DNA from: Lysobacter panacisoli
GTDB taxonomy: Bacteria; Pseudomonadota; Gammaproteobacteria; Xanthomonadales; Xanthomonadaceae
Assembly (NCBI RefSeq): GCF_009765165.1
Contig: NZ_VLNU01000001.1
Coordinates: forward strand, 124,001-188,000
Reading direction: 5' to 3'
DNA length: 64,000 bases
Under the pieces are notes generated by a model. It searched no databases. It had not been told where the DNA came from and saw only the letters and a list, made by a program, of their open reading frames with translations. Made by a program: the position numbers and the translations under genes. This document shows, in pieces, positions 35,544 to 45,153 of this stretch (positions are counted from its first letter, which is position 1; each line of letters begins with the position of its first letter).

Positions 35544-37541
35544 ATGTCCGGGTCAGCATCCAACAACGACACTTCGACATTGCCGGAAATCACCGGGTAT
35601 CGCCTGCACAAGGTGATCAACCACGGTGGCATGTCGACTGTGTACCTGGGTCACCAGATCGCCTTGTCGCGCGAAGTCGCGATCAAGGTGATGCTGCCCG
35701 TTGCGCTCGCCGATGAAGTCAGCCGCCGCCGCTTCGAAAACGAAGTGCGCACGATCGCGCGACTGGAACATCCCAACATCGTCGGCATCCACGAAGTCGG
35801 TCGTACGCACGAAGGACTTCCGTACTACGCGATGCCGTACCTGCCGCGCGGCCATCTCGGCCAGCGCGACCTCAGCCAGGACGAACCGCGCGCGGTGGAA
35901 ATCGCGCTGACTCTGCTGTCCGCGCTCGACTACGCACATTCGCGCGGCGTCGTGCATCGCGACGTCAAGGCCGAGAACGTGCTGTTCGACGAAGGCGAAC
36001 GCGTGCTGCTCGCCGACTTCGGCATCGCGCTGCGACGCGGCTTCGGCCCGCGCGTGACCACCGCGGGACTCGCGGTCGGCAGCACCGCGTACATGGCGCC
36101 CGAACAGGCGCGCGGCGAAGACGTCGACGGACGCGCCGATCTCTACAGCCTCGGTGTGCTGCTGTGGGAAATGCTCACCGGCCGCCTGCCGTACGAAGCG
36201 TCCGATGCGCTGTCGATGGCGGTGATGCACGCGCAGGATCCGATCCCGAAGATCCCGCACCATTTGCGCCACTGGCAGCGCTTCATGAACCGCGCGCTGT
36301 GCAAGCAGGCGGGCAACCGGTTCCAGGATGCGGCGCAGATGGCGACCGCGATCCGCGCCGTGCAGCAGCGCAAGCCCTGGTCGCCGGCCTTGGACGCACT
36401 GCAGCGCATACGTCCGACGCAGCGTTGGGCGATGCCGATCTGGGCCACGCTGGGCGCCACCGCGGTCACGCTGGTGGTGCTCGCCTTCAGCCTCGGCCGC
36501 GACGAAGAGCGGCCTGCGCCGGCTGCGCCCGTGGCCACGATTCCCGATGCGACGCCGGTCACCGATCCGACCGCCGCGATGCTGCAGCCGCTGCCCGAGG
36601 CGCCGCTGCAGCGCGCGCTGGAAGACGCACGCCAGCAGATGGCGCGCGGTCGCCTGACCGAACCGCAGGACGCCAACGCCTTCGACAGCGTGCTGCTGGC
36701 CTGGCATACCGACAGCACGCACCCGGATGTCGCCAAGGCGATCGACGATCTCACCGGCGCGTTCTCCACGCAGCTCGTGCGCGCGGTGAAGGAAGGCCGC
36801 GACGATCGCGCCGCACAGCTCGCCGAGCGTGCGTCCGCGCTCGGACAGCAGACCGGTACCACTGGCTCCAAGGCGCAACAGAAATTGCGCGATGAGGCGG
36901 GCAAGGCGCTCGACGCGCGTCTGCAATCGGCGGTGCGTCGCCGCGACGGCGCCGACGTCCAGCGAATCACCGCGCTCGCCGGCGAACTGCAGCTGCCGCG
37001 CAAGCTCGATGCGCGCCTGCTCGCGCAGGCCAAGGCCCTGCCGAAGGGACTGGCGCGCGGCGCCACCCGCGAATCCATCTCGCAGACCAGCGCCAAGATC
37101 AGCGTTGCCCTGACGCCGCGTCCGGTCAGCCGCCGCGAGTACGCGCGCTTCGCCGCCGCCAACGGCCGTGATCCGGCCTTGTGCCGCGAGCGCGCGTCGC
37201 TGCTGCGCATGATCGACCCGCGCGACTGGGAAGCCCCGGGCTTCCGCCAGAACGAGAACGACCCGGTCGTGTGCATCTCGCTTGAGGATGCGCAGGCGTA
37301 CGCACAGTGGTACAGCGCGCAGACCGGCCGGCGCTATCGCCTGCCCAGCGCCGAGGAAATCGCCGAGCTGCCGGGCGAAGTCGACGGCCGTGCGCTGTCG
37401 ATGTGGCTGCGCGACTGCGGCAACAACTGCCAGCAGCGCCAGGTTTCCGGCGAATCCTGGCGCAGCCGCGAAGCCCAGCGCACCCTGGTGGCCGCCCGCG
37501 GCTACGACGACGTGGGCTTCCGCCTGGTTCGCGAGCGCTGA
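35544..37541 (+). CDS. Membrane Ser/Thr protein kinase with C-terminal FGE-sulfatase-like domain
   Basis: This 665-residue Hanks-type kinase has a degenerate glycine loop (INHGGMSTVYLG), the ATP lysine Lys48, the catalytic HRDVKAEN (His138 to Asn145), DFG at 158-160 and APEQ. A single membrane helix near residues 299-320 places the rest outside. After a helical linker comes a compact formylglycine-generating-enzyme-like module (about residues 515-665) with DPVVCISLEDAQAYAQWY, GRRYRLPSAEEIAE and a final GFRLVRE. The fold is probably used as a sensor; catalytic cysteines are not evident. AGGGGG precedes the ATG. Confidence 0.87.
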   Translation: MSGSASNNDTSTLPEITGYRLHKVINHGGMSTVYLGHQIALSREVAIKVMLPVALADEVSRRRFENEVRTIARLEHPNIVGIHEVGRTHEGLPYYAMPYLPRGHLGQRDLSQDEPRAVEIALTLLSALDYAHSRGVVHRDVKAENVLFDEGERVLLADFGIALRRGFGPRVTTAGLAVGSTAYMAPEQARGEDVDGRADLYSLGVLLWEMLTGRLPYEASDALSMAVMHAQDPIPKIPHHLRHWQRFMNRALCKQAGNRFQDAAQMATAIRAVQQRKPWSPALDALQRIRPTQRWAMPIWATLGATAVTLVVLAFSLGRDEERPAPAAPVATIPDATPVTDPTAAMLQPLPEAPLQRALEDARQQMARGRLTEPQDANAFDSVLLAWHTDSTHPDVAKAIDDLTGAFSTQLVRAVKEGRDDRAAQLAERASALGQQTGTTGSKAQQKLRDEAGKALDARLQSAVRRRDGADVQRITALAGELQLPRKLDARLLAQAKALPKGLARGATRESISQTSAKISVALTPRPVSRREYARFAAANGRDPALCRERASLLRMIDPRDWEAPGFRQNENDPVVCISLEDAQAYAQWYSAQTGRRYRLPSAEEIAELPGEVDGRALSMWLRDCGNNCQQRQVSGESWRSREAQRTLVAARGYDDVGFRLVRER

Positions 37542-37643
37542 AGCCATCGCCGCTTCGGGCGGCCGGTGCCGTTCGTGGCGGTACGCCGGACTTCGGAGCG
37601 ACCGACCCGGCCATCGGCGGCCCGGCGTTCTACAATCCGCGCC

Positions 37644-38345
37644 ATGTCCCCGACCCCCTCCCCCGCTCGGCACGCGTCGCGCCCGAGCCTGCAGAAGCTC
37701 TTCCTCACTGGCCTGCTGACCCTGCTGCCGATCTGGCTGACCTGGGTCGTGGTCAAGTTCGTGTTCGTGCTGCTGTCGGACATCAGTCAACCGCTGATCA
37801 CGCCGACACTGGAAAACCTCGCCGCGACCTATCCGCGCATGGCGTGGGCCGCCGAGCCGTGGGTGCGCACCGTGCTGGCGATGCTGGCCACGGTCGCGGT
37901 GATCCTGTTCTCCGGCGTGATGGCGCGACGCGTGTTCGGCCAGCGCATGCTGCGATGGTTCGAAGCGCTGATCCAGCGCATCCCGCTTGCGAGCACCATC
38001 TACAGCAGTGCGCGCCAGTTGCTCGACATCCTGCAGACCAAGCCCGACGGCACGCAGCGCGTGGTGCTGGTGGACTTCCCGCATACCGAGATGAAGTCGA
38101 TCGGCTTCGTCACCCGCGTGATCCGCGAACAGGGCACCGGTCGCGAACTCGCCGCGGTGTACGTACCGACCACGCCGAACCCGACCTCCGGCTATCTGGA
38201 AATCGTGCCGGTGGAGAAGATCACGCCGACCGACTGGAGCGTGGACCAGGCGATGAGCTTCATCATCTCCGGCGGCGCGGTTTCGCCCGACACCATTCCG
38301 TTCTCGCCGCCCGCGCACGAGAGCGCGCCGACGTCCACGCAGTGA
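37644..38345 (+). CDS. DUF502 family membrane protein
   Basis: This 233-residue protein has two N-terminal membrane helices (LFLTGLLTLLPIWLTWVVVKF and VRTVLAMLATVAVILFSGV). The conserved DUF502 body follows: IPLASTIYSSARQLLD, VVLVDFPHTEMKSIGFVT and YVPTTPNPTSGYLEIVP. The PTTPNPTSG motif is the family hallmark. Homologues are thought to be involved in envelope or carotenoid-like functions, but none is well defined. TACAAT ahead of the ATG may be a -10 element. Confidence 0.85.
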   Translation: MSPTPSPARHASRPSLQKLFLTGLLTLLPIWLTWVVVKFVFVLLSDISQPLITPTLENLAATYPRMAWAAEPWVRTVLAMLATVAVILFSGVMARRVFGQRMLRWFEALIQRIPLASTIYSSARQLLDILQTKPDGTQRVVLVDFPHTEMKSIGFVTRVIREQGTGRELAAVYVPTTPNPTSGYLEIVPVEKITPTDWSVDQAMSFIISGGAVSPDTIPFSPPAHESAPTSTQ

Positions 38346-38388
38346 AGCGCACGCCGCGCGTCGCGGCGAACACCGGGGAACGCGCCAC

Positions 38389-39180
38389 GTGAGTCCATCC
38401 GTCCTGCCCGTCGCCACGCGCACGCTCGACGACCGCGCCGTACGGCTCTTCATCGTGCTGAGCGCGTTCTTCTGCGTGAACGCCGTGCTCGCGGAGTTCA
38501 TCGGCGTGAAGATCTTCGCGCTCGAGGACACGCTCGGCATCACGCCGCTGCAGTGGAACCTGTTCGGCCAGAGCGGATCGTTGAGCTTCACCGCGGGCAC
38601 GCTGCTGTGGCCGGTCGTGTTCCTGATGACGGACGTCATCAACGAATTCTTCGGTCGACGCGGCGTGCGCACGATCTCGTGGCTGGCCGCGGGCCTGATC
38701 GTGTACGGCTTCGTGTTCGCCTTCGCCGCGATCGCACTCGCCCCCGCAGACTGGTGGGTCAAGGCCGCGCAGGCACAGGGCGTGGGCGACTACCAGGCCG
38801 CGTTCGCCGCAGTGTTCGGACAGGGTCTGTGGACCATCGCCGGCTCGCTGGTCGCCTTCATCATTGGCCAGCTGATCGACGTGGCCGTGTTTCACCGCAT
38901 CCGCAGCGTCACCGGCGAGAAGCACGTGTGGCTGCGCGCGACCGGCTCCACCGCGGTATCGCAGCTCGTCGACAGTTTCGTCGTGCTGTACATCGCGTTC
39001 GTGCTCGGCCCGCAGAAGTGGCCGACCTCGCTGTTCCTCGCGGTGAGCACCGTCAACTACGCCTACAAGATGCTCGCCGCGATCGCGCTGATCCCGCTGA
39101 TCTACCTGGTGCGAGCCGCGATCACGGGTTACCTCGGTGAGGCGCGGGCTCGCGAACTGCGGGAACAGGCGGCGGGCTGA
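38389..39180 (+). CDS. Queuosine precursor transporter (YhhQ/VUT family)
   Basis: This 263-residue integral membrane protein starts at GTG after GGGGAA. It has six or so helices with the family marks NAVLAEFIGVKIF, FLMTDVINEFFGRRGVR and the C-terminal GSTAVSQLVDSFVVLYIAF and STVNYAYKMLAAIALIPLIY. YhhQ imports 7-cyano-7-deazaguanine for queuosine tRNA modification. It follows the DUF502 gene by 43 bases and is probably co-transcribed with it. Confidence 0.88.
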   Translation: MSPSVLPVATRTLDDRAVRLFIVLSAFFCVNAVLAEFIGVKIFALEDTLGITPLQWNLFGQSGSLSFTAGTLLWPVVFLMTDVINEFFGRRGVRTISWLAAGLIVYGFVFAFAAIALAPADWWVKAAQAQGVGDYQAAFAAVFGQGLWTIAGSLVAFIIGQLIDVAVFHRIRSVTGEKHVWLRATGSTAVSQLVDSFVVLYIAFVLGPQKWPTSLFLAVSTVNYAYKMLAAIALIPLIYLVRAAITGYLGEARARELREQAAG

Positions 39181-39303
39181 CCGGATAAAGGGTCAGGAGC
39201 CACCCAAACCCCGACGCGCGACGCGCCGCGCATGACCTTCGGCCCATGCCGGCCGGGGGTGGCCGGGTGAGCCTTCCGGATCGCCCGCCATTACTGGTTT
39301 CCC

Positions 39304-41130
39304 ATGTCCGCACCCGCGCGTCCGTCCCTTCGCCTGCCGCTCGCCATCGCCCTGGCGCTCACCACCGCCGTGTCGGCGCCCGCCTTCGCCGCCCCGCAGG
39401 GCGCGGGCGCGACCGCTACGCAGGATGCCAAGGCCGCGCGCCTGAACGCGCTGTACGAGCAGTACTGGGAAGAGCTGCTCAAGCTCAATCCGCTGCAGGC
39501 AACGTTCCAGGGCGACAGCCGTTACAACGACCAGCTGCCCAACACGCTGTCGGCGCAGTACCGCAAGCAGATGCACGACTTCAACACGCGCTGGCTGAAG
39601 ACCGTGAAGGACGTCGGCAGCGATGGCCTCGACGGCCAGCAACTGCTGAGCTGGCAGATCTTCGTACGCGATCGCGAGAAGTCGCTGGAAGCGGAGAAGT
39701 TCCCCGGCTGGCAGATCCCGATCAACCAGTTCTACAACCTCGCCGCGACCGCGGCGCAGCTCGGCTCCGGCACCGGCGCGCAGCCGTTCAAGACCGTGCA
39801 GGACTACGACAACTGGCGCAAGCGCGCGTCGCAGGTTCCGACGCTGTTCGACCAGGCCATCGCCAACTCGCGCGAAGGCGTGAAGCACGGCGTGGTGCAG
39901 CCGCGCGCGTTGATGGAGAAGGTGATCCCGCAGCTCGATGCGCTGATCAAGCCCAAGGCCGAAGACACCCTGTTCTGGGGCCCGGTGAAGACCTTCCCCG
40001 CCAGCTTCAGCGACGCCGACAAGCAGCGCCTCACCAATGAGTACCGCGCGATGATCGAAGGCGAGCTGATGCCCGCCTATCGCGAGCTGCGCACCTACAT
40101 CGCCGATGACTACCTGCCGAAGACGCGCACAACCTCGGGCATGGGCGCGCTGCCGAATGGCGCTGCGTGGTACGCGTTCAACGCGCGCAACTCGACCACC
40201 ACCAACCTGACGCCGGCGCAGATCCACCAGATCGGCCTGGATGAAGTGACGCGCATCCACGGCGAAATCGCCAAGGTGATGCAGCAGGTCGGTTTCAAGG
40301 GTTCGATGAAGGAGTTCTTTGCCTTCATGCAGACCGATCCGCGCTTCACCTTCAACGACGAGCCGGCGCTGCTGGCGTACTACCGTGGCCTCGAGGCGAA
40401 GATCAACCAGAAGATCCCGGAGCAGTTCTCGCTGACGCCGAAGGCGCCGTTCGAGATCCGCCCGGTGGAAGCGTTCCGCGCGCAGTCGGCGGCCGGCGGT
40501 TCGTACATGCGTCCGAGCCAGGACGGCTCGCGTCCGGGCATCTTCTACGTCAACACCTACGACCTGCCGACGCGCAAGACGTGGGATGCGGAAGACCTGT
40601 ACCTGCACGAAGCGATCCCGGGCCACCACTTCCAGCTCGCGCTGCAGCAGGAACTGACCAACCTGCCGAAGTTCCGCCGTTTCGGTAGCGAAACCGCCTT
40701 CAGCGAAGGCTGGGGCCTGTATGCGGAATCGCTGGGTCGCGACCTCGGCGTGTATGAAGACCCTTACTCGCAGTTTGGTTATTTGCAGAACGAACTTTGG
40801 CGCGCGATCCGTCTCGTCGTCGACACCGGCCTGCACAGCAAGGGTTGGACGCGCGAGCAGGTGATCGCCTACATGCTCGACAACTCCGCCGAAAGCGAAA
40901 CCCAGTCCACCGCCGAAGCCGAACGCTACATGGCGATTCCGGGCCAGGCGCTGGCGTACAAGATGGGCGAGCTGAAGATCCAGGAAGTGCGCGCGAAGGC
41001 CGAGAAGGCGCTGGGTCCGAAGTTCGACATCCGCCAATTCCACGCCGAAGTGCTCAAGGACGGTTCGGTGCCGCTGGAAATCCTCGAAGGCAAGATCGAT
41101 CGCTGGATCGCCGAAAAGAAGAAATCGTGA
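39304..41130 (+). CDS. Secreted DUF885 family protein, probable zinc peptidase (paralog 1)
   Basis: This 608-residue protein has a Sec signal peptide (cleavage near AFA-APQ). It belongs to the DUF885 (PF05960) family. Residues 435-442 read HEAIPGHH and a SEGWGLYAE block places Glu468 about 30 residues later, the spacing of gluzincin-type zinc sites. It is therefore an inferred periplasmic metallopeptidase. It is about 70 percent similar by eye to the next gene, from which it is separated by 70 bases, so the pair is a tandem duplication. No DUF885 substrate is firmly known here. Confidence 0.85.
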   Translation: MSAPARPSLRLPLAIALALTTAVSAPAFAAPQGAGATATQDAKAARLNALYEQYWEELLKLNPLQATFQGDSRYNDQLPNTLSAQYRKQMHDFNTRWLKTVKDVGSDGLDGQQLLSWQIFVRDREKSLEAEKFPGWQIPINQFYNLAATAAQLGSGTGAQPFKTVQDYDNWRKRASQVPTLFDQAIANSREGVKHGVVQPRALMEKVIPQLDALIKPKAEDTLFWGPVKTFPASFSDADKQRLTNEYRAMIEGELMPAYRELRTYIADDYLPKTRTTSGMGALPNGAAWYAFNARNSTTTNLTPAQIHQIGLDEVTRIHGEIAKVMQQVGFKGSMKEFFAFMQTDPRFTFNDEPALLAYYRGLEAKINQKIPEQFSLTPKAPFEIRPVEAFRAQSAAGGSYMRPSQDGSRPGIFYVNTYDLPTRKTWDAEDLYLHEAIPGHHFQLALQQELTNLPKFRRFGSETAFSEGWGLYAESLGRDLGVYEDPYSQFGYLQNELWRAIRLVVDTGLHSKGWTREQVIAYMLDNSAESETQSTAEAERYMAIPGQALAYKMGELKIQEVRAKAEKALGPKFDIRQFHAEVLKDGSVPLEILEGKIDRWIAEKKKS

Positions 41131-41200
41131 CGCTGCATCCGTCGTTCCCGCGCGGACGACGGACCTGAGAGATACTGCCCCCTCACCCCGGGAGACCACC

Positions 41201-43018
41201 ATGACGCTTCGCCCGCTCCTGCTTGCCCTCGCCGTCTCCGCGGCGATCGCCGGCTGCTCCAAGCCCGCCACCGACACCGCCGCCACCGACAAGCCGGTTG
41301 CGACACAGAACGCGCAGGCCAAGGCCGAGCAGCTCAACAAGATCTACGCCGACTACTGGGAAGGCTTCCTCAAGCTCAACCCGGTGCTGGCCACCTTCAC
41401 CGGCGACACGCGCTTCAACGCCGAGCTGCCCGACTTCGGCTCGCAGCAGTACCGCGACGAAGCGAAGAAATTCCAGCAGGACTGGCTGGCCAAGGTCGAG
41501 GCCGTGGGTTCGGAAGGCCTGACCGGGCAGGACCTGCTGAACTACGAGATCTTCACCAAGGACGCGAAGGACGCCATCGACTCCTTCCAGTTCCCGGGCT
41601 GGATGGTGCCGGTGAACCAGATGGACAGCACCGCAAGCCTCGCCGTGCAGTTCGGCTCGGGCAGCGGCGCGCAGCCGTTCAAGACCGTGCAGGACTACGA
41701 CAACTGGCTCAAGCGCGGCGCGCGCATCCCGGTGCTGTTCGACACCGAGATCGCCAACATGAAGCAGGGCATCGCCGCCGGCGCCGTGCAGCCGAAGGTG
41801 CTGATGGAGAAGGTGGTCCCGCAGCTCGACGCGCTGATCAAGGACAAGCCCGAAGACACGCTGTTCTGGGGCCCGATCACCAACCTGCCCAAGGACTTCA
41901 GCGACGCCGACAAGAAGCGCCTCACCGATGATTACCGCAAGCTGATCGCCGAGCAGCTGATGCCGGCTTACAAGAAGCTGCGCGCCTTCATCAACGACGA
42001 ATACCTCGGCAAGACCCGCGACACGTTCGGCCTGGACAAGATGCCCAACGGCGCGGCGTGGTACGCCTTCAACGCCAAGCAGAGCACCACCACCGACCTG
42101 ACGCCGGCGCAGATCCACCAGATCGGCCTGGACGAAGTCGCGCGCATCCACGGCGAGATGCAGAAGGTGATGACCGAGGTCGGCTTCAAGGGCACGCTGC
42201 AGGAGTTCTTCAAGTTCGTGCAGACGGACAAGAAGTTCGAGTTCAAGAGCGAGGAAGAACTGCTCAAGTACTACCGCGGCCTGGAAGCGAAGATCAACGA
42301 GAAGGTGCCGACGCAGTTCTCGCTGATCCCGAAGTCGCCGTTCGAGATCCGTCCGGTCGAACCGTTCCGCGCCAAGTCCGCGGCCGGCGGCCAGTACTAC
42401 CCGCCGAGCGAGGACGGCACGCGTCCGGGCATCTTCTACGTCAACACCTACGACCTGCCCTCGCGCAAGATCTGGGACGCCGAAGACCTGTACCTGCATG
42501 AAGCGATCCCGGGCCACCACTTCCAGATCGCGCTGCAGATCGAGCTGAAGGACCTGCCGTCGTTCCGCCGCTGGAGCATCCAGAGCGCGTTCGCCGAAGG
42601 CTGGGGCCTGTATGCCGAATCGCTGGGCAAGGACCTGGGCGTGTACACGGACAGCTATTCGTACTTCGGCTATCTGCAGAACGAACTGTGGCGTGCGATC
42701 CGCCTGGTCACCGACACCGGCCTGCACAGCAAGGGCTGGACCCGCGACCAGGTCATCGCGTACATGAAGGAGAACTCGGCGGTCAGCGACACCACCGCCG
42801 TCGCCGAAGCAGAGCGCTACATCGCATGGCCGGGCCAGGCGCTGGCGTACAAGATCGGCGAACTGAAGATCAAGGAGCTGCGCGCCCGCGCGGAGAAGGA
42901 CCTGGGTCCGAAGTTCGACATCCGCGAATTCCACGCGGAGATGCTCAAGGACGGCGCCGTGCCGCTGGCCGTGCTGGAGCAGAAGATCGACCGCTGGATC
43001 GCGTCGAAGAAGGGCTGA
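41201..43018 (+). CDS. DUF885 family lipoprotein, probable zinc peptidase (paralog 2)
   Basis: This 605-residue protein is a lipoprotein: the signal ends in AIAGC, followed by SKPATDTAAT. The HEAIPGHH motif starts at His433, with AEGWGLYAE downstream. The order of conserved blocks is the same as in paralog 1, including PFKTVQDYDNW and FYVNTYDLP. The difference in anchoring (lipid versus soluble) suggests division of location after duplication. A strong terminator follows. Confidence 0.85.
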   Translation: MTLRPLLLALAVSAAIAGCSKPATDTAATDKPVATQNAQAKAEQLNKIYADYWEGFLKLNPVLATFTGDTRFNAELPDFGSQQYRDEAKKFQQDWLAKVEAVGSEGLTGQDLLNYEIFTKDAKDAIDSFQFPGWMVPVNQMDSTASLAVQFGSGSGAQPFKTVQDYDNWLKRGARIPVLFDTEIANMKQGIAAGAVQPKVLMEKVVPQLDALIKDKPEDTLFWGPITNLPKDFSDADKKRLTDDYRKLIAEQLMPAYKKLRAFINDEYLGKTRDTFGLDKMPNGAAWYAFNAKQSTTTDLTPAQIHQIGLDEVARIHGEMQKVMTEVGFKGTLQEFFKFVQTDKKFEFKSEEELLKYYRGLEAKINEKVPTQFSLIPKSPFEIRPVEPFRAKSAAGGQYYPPSEDGTRPGIFYVNTYDLPSRKIWDAEDLYLHEAIPGHHFQIALQIELKDLPSFRRWSIQSAFAEGWGLYAESLGKDLGVYTDSYSYFGYLQNELWRAIRLVTDTGLHSKGWTRDQVIAYMKENSAVSDTTAVAEAERYIAWPGQALAYKIGELKIKELRARAEKDLGPKFDIREFHAEMLKDGAVPLAVLEQKIDRWIASKKG

Positions 43019-43057
43019 TCGGCCGCGCGGAACATCGCGCATCCCATCGGGTCAGAG

Positions 43058-43085
43058 GAAGGCCGGCGCAAGCCGGCCTTCTTCG
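43058..43085 (+). terminator. Terminator after the DUF885 pair
   Basis: GAAGGCCGGC (43058-43067) pairs with GCCGGCCTTC (43072-43081) over a GCAA loop. The 3' side is T-rich (TTCTTCG), fitting rho-independent termination. Confidence 0.75.
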
Positions 43086-43184
43086 TTTGGGCCGGGCGCT
43101 GCCTGAACAGGGCAAACAAGCGCTTGAAATTCCCGTTGGCGACCCGAAATCCGAGATTCAGCAATGCCTTACGAGAATGCGTGG

Positions 43185-43997
43185 ATGATCCAGCCCCGCA
43201 CCCTGGCCCTGGCGATCGCGGCCCTCCTCCCCGCCTCGCCGGGACTGAGCGCGCGCAAGCCCGCCAACCAACCTACCGTCCTGCCCTCTTCCGCCGGTAC
43301 CGCGGCCGGGGACACGCCTGCGTCGACCGACGCGTCCGCCCTCTCCGCGGATGCGCCGGGCGGCCGCTGGCTGTCGCGGCTCGCGCCGGGCGCGGACCCG
43401 AAGGTGCTCGAGCTCGCCGTCTCGGCCATGCAGTGCGCACAGTCGGGCGGCGTCGGCGCCGACGCGCGCCGACTTGCGGTGATCGACTACAGCCGTCCAT
43501 CGCTGATGCCGCGCCTGTGGGTGTTCGATCTTGCCGCGGGCAAGCTGCTGTATGAGGAGGTCGTCGCCCACGGTCAGGGTTCGGGCGACAACATGGCCAC
43601 GCGTTTCTCCAACGACGACGGCAGCCACCAGTCCAGTCTCGGCTTGTTCGTCACCGCCGACACTTACACCGGCCGCAATGGCTATTCGCTGCGCATGAAG
43701 GGCCTGGAGCCCGGCGTGAACGACGCCGCGATGGCGCGCGCGATCGTCATGCACGGCGCACCGTACGTCGATCCCGTGCGCGCGAAGTCGATGGGCCGGC
43801 TCGGCCGCAGCTGGGGCTGCCCCGCCGTGCGCAGCGCGGTCGCCCGGCCGATGATCGACCTGCTCAAGGGCGGCCAGTTCGTGTTCTCGTACTACCCCGA
43901 CCAGGCCTGGCTCGCGCGCTCGGCGCTGCTGAAATGTCCCGCCGCGCGAAATTCCCTCGCCCATCGGGGCGCTGACGGAGCGCCTCCGTCCGGCTAG
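43185..43997 (+). CDS. L,D-transpeptidase catalytic-domain family protein (YkuD_2-like)
   Basis: This 270-residue exported protein has a signal-like N-terminus (ALAIAALLPASPGLSA) and a low-complexity Ser/Thr/Ala linker to about residue 60. The catalytic block is MGRLGRSWGCPAVRS, with upstream AIVMHGAPYVD. This is the variant (HG...SWGC) of the murein L,D-transpeptidase catalytic family (PF13645) rather than the SHGC of YkuD. The start at 43185 suits the signal; 43164 would add seven residues. It may crosslink peptidoglycan or attach proteins to it. Confidence 0.8.
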   Translation: MIQPRTLALAIAALLPASPGLSARKPANQPTVLPSSAGTAAGDTPASTDASALSADAPGGRWLSRLAPGADPKVLELAVSAMQCAQSGGVGADARRLAVIDYSRPSLMPRLWVFDLAAGKLLYEEVVAHGQGSGDNMATRFSNDDGSHQSSLGLFVTADTYTGRNGYSLRMKGLEPGVNDAAMARAIVMHGAPYVDPVRAKSMGRLGRSWGCPAVRSAVARPMIDLLKGGQFVFSYYPDQAWLARSALLKCPAARNSLAHRGADGAPPSG

Positions 43998-44029
43998 GCT
44001 GTCACGCAGATCAAAGGATGGATTGCGCG

Positions 44030-45070
44030 ATGACCCGACTCCGATTTCCGCTGCTGCTCGCCCTGCTGCTCGTCGCCGGCATCGCGCAGGCCGTCCCCAC
44101 GTGGGGCGCGCGCCAGTCCAGTCCGGCCAACACACCGCCGCAGCAACTCAAGCCCGGCGAATGGATCTGGGGCGGCGACAACCGCGCCGGCCCGATCGCG
44201 GTGGTGGTGAGCCTCACCGAGCAGCGCGCATACGTCTATCGCAACGGCATCCCGATCGGCGTCACGACGGTCAGCACCGGCAAGCGCGGCTACGAGACGC
44301 CGACCGGTGTGTTCTCGATCCTGCAGAAGTCCAAGGATCACCGATCCAGCATCTACAACGCCGCGCCGATGCCGTACATGCAACGGCTCACCTGGGACGG
44401 CGTCGCGCTGCACGCGGGCGGCCTGCCCGGCTATCCCGAATCGCACGGCTGCGTGCACCTGCCTTCCGAATTCGCGCGCCTGCTGTTCGATTCGTCGAAC
44501 ATGGGCATGACCGTGGTCGTGTCGGAACAGGGCAAGTCACCGGTCGACACGGTGCATCCGGGTGCGCTGATCCCGATCGATCCGCGCACCGGCACCGACA
44601 CTGGGGTGCCGCGCCTGGAAGACGGGCAGAAGTATCGCTGGCGTCCGGAGCTGTCGACTGAAGGCCCGGTGTCGATCCTGCTCAGCGGCGGCGACCAGCG
44701 CGTCGTCGTGTTCCGCAACGGCATCGAGATCGGCCGTTCGCGCGTGCTGGTGCGCAATCCCGAACTGCCGCTGGGCACGCACGCCTACATCGTCAAGGAT
44801 GGCTTCCTGCCCGGCGACAACCCGCTGCTGCCGGGTACGAAAATGCCGAACTGGAGCACCATCGGCATTCCCGGTCATGGCGAAGATGCCGGCAAGCTGC
44901 TCGGTCCGGAGACCATCGACCGCGTGGTGATCCCGCACGATTTCGTCGCCGCGGTGCTGCCGCTGCTGACACCCGGTGTGGTGATGCTGGTCACCGACGA
45001 ACGCATGTCGCCGGAAACCACCGGCGGCGCGCCGGTGCAGGTGCTCGATTCGGATCCGCCGGAGGGCTGA
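44030..45070 (+). CDS. YkuD-type L,D-transpeptidase family protein
   Basis: This 346-residue exported protein has a Sec signal peptide (cleavage near AQA-VPT). The YkuD domain occupies residues 55-165 with PTGVFSI and HAGGLPGYPESHGCVHLP, holding the catalytic His and Cys. The usual Arg after SHGC is replaced by His (SHGCVH). A second region (about 215-325, SILLSGGDQRVVVFRNG) repeats part of the fold without a cysteine. AAAGGA lies 11 bases before the ATG. It follows the previous transpeptidase-like gene by 32 bases. Confidence 0.83.
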   Translation: MTRLRFPLLLALLLVAGIAQAVPTWGARQSSPANTPPQQLKPGEWIWGGDNRAGPIAVVVSLTEQRAYVYRNGIPIGVTTVSTGKRGYETPTGVFSILQKSKDHRSSIYNAAPMPYMQRLTWDGVALHAGGLPGYPESHGCVHLPSEFARLLFDSSNMGMTVVVSEQGKSPVDTVHPGALIPIDPRTGTDTGVPRLEDGQKYRWRPELSTEGPVSILLSGGDQRVVVFRNGIEIGRSRVLVRNPELPLGTHAYIVKDGFLPGDNPLLPGTKMPNWSTIGIPGHGEDAGKLLGPETIDRVVIPHDFVAAVLPLLTPGVVMLVTDERMSPETTGGAPVQVLDSDPPEG

Positions 45071-45153
45071 GCCCTCCGCGCGGACTTCAAGCCTGACGCC
45101 GCACGCACCTTGGGAGCGTCTCGCGTCGCTGACGAACGTTCGCCTTCGCACGC

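Noticed and set aside
39193..43042. Minus-strand frames of over 600 codons opposite the DUF885 genes
   Set aside because: The plus-strand proteins are complete, with signals and conserved motifs; the antisense frames have no recognisable start or domain.
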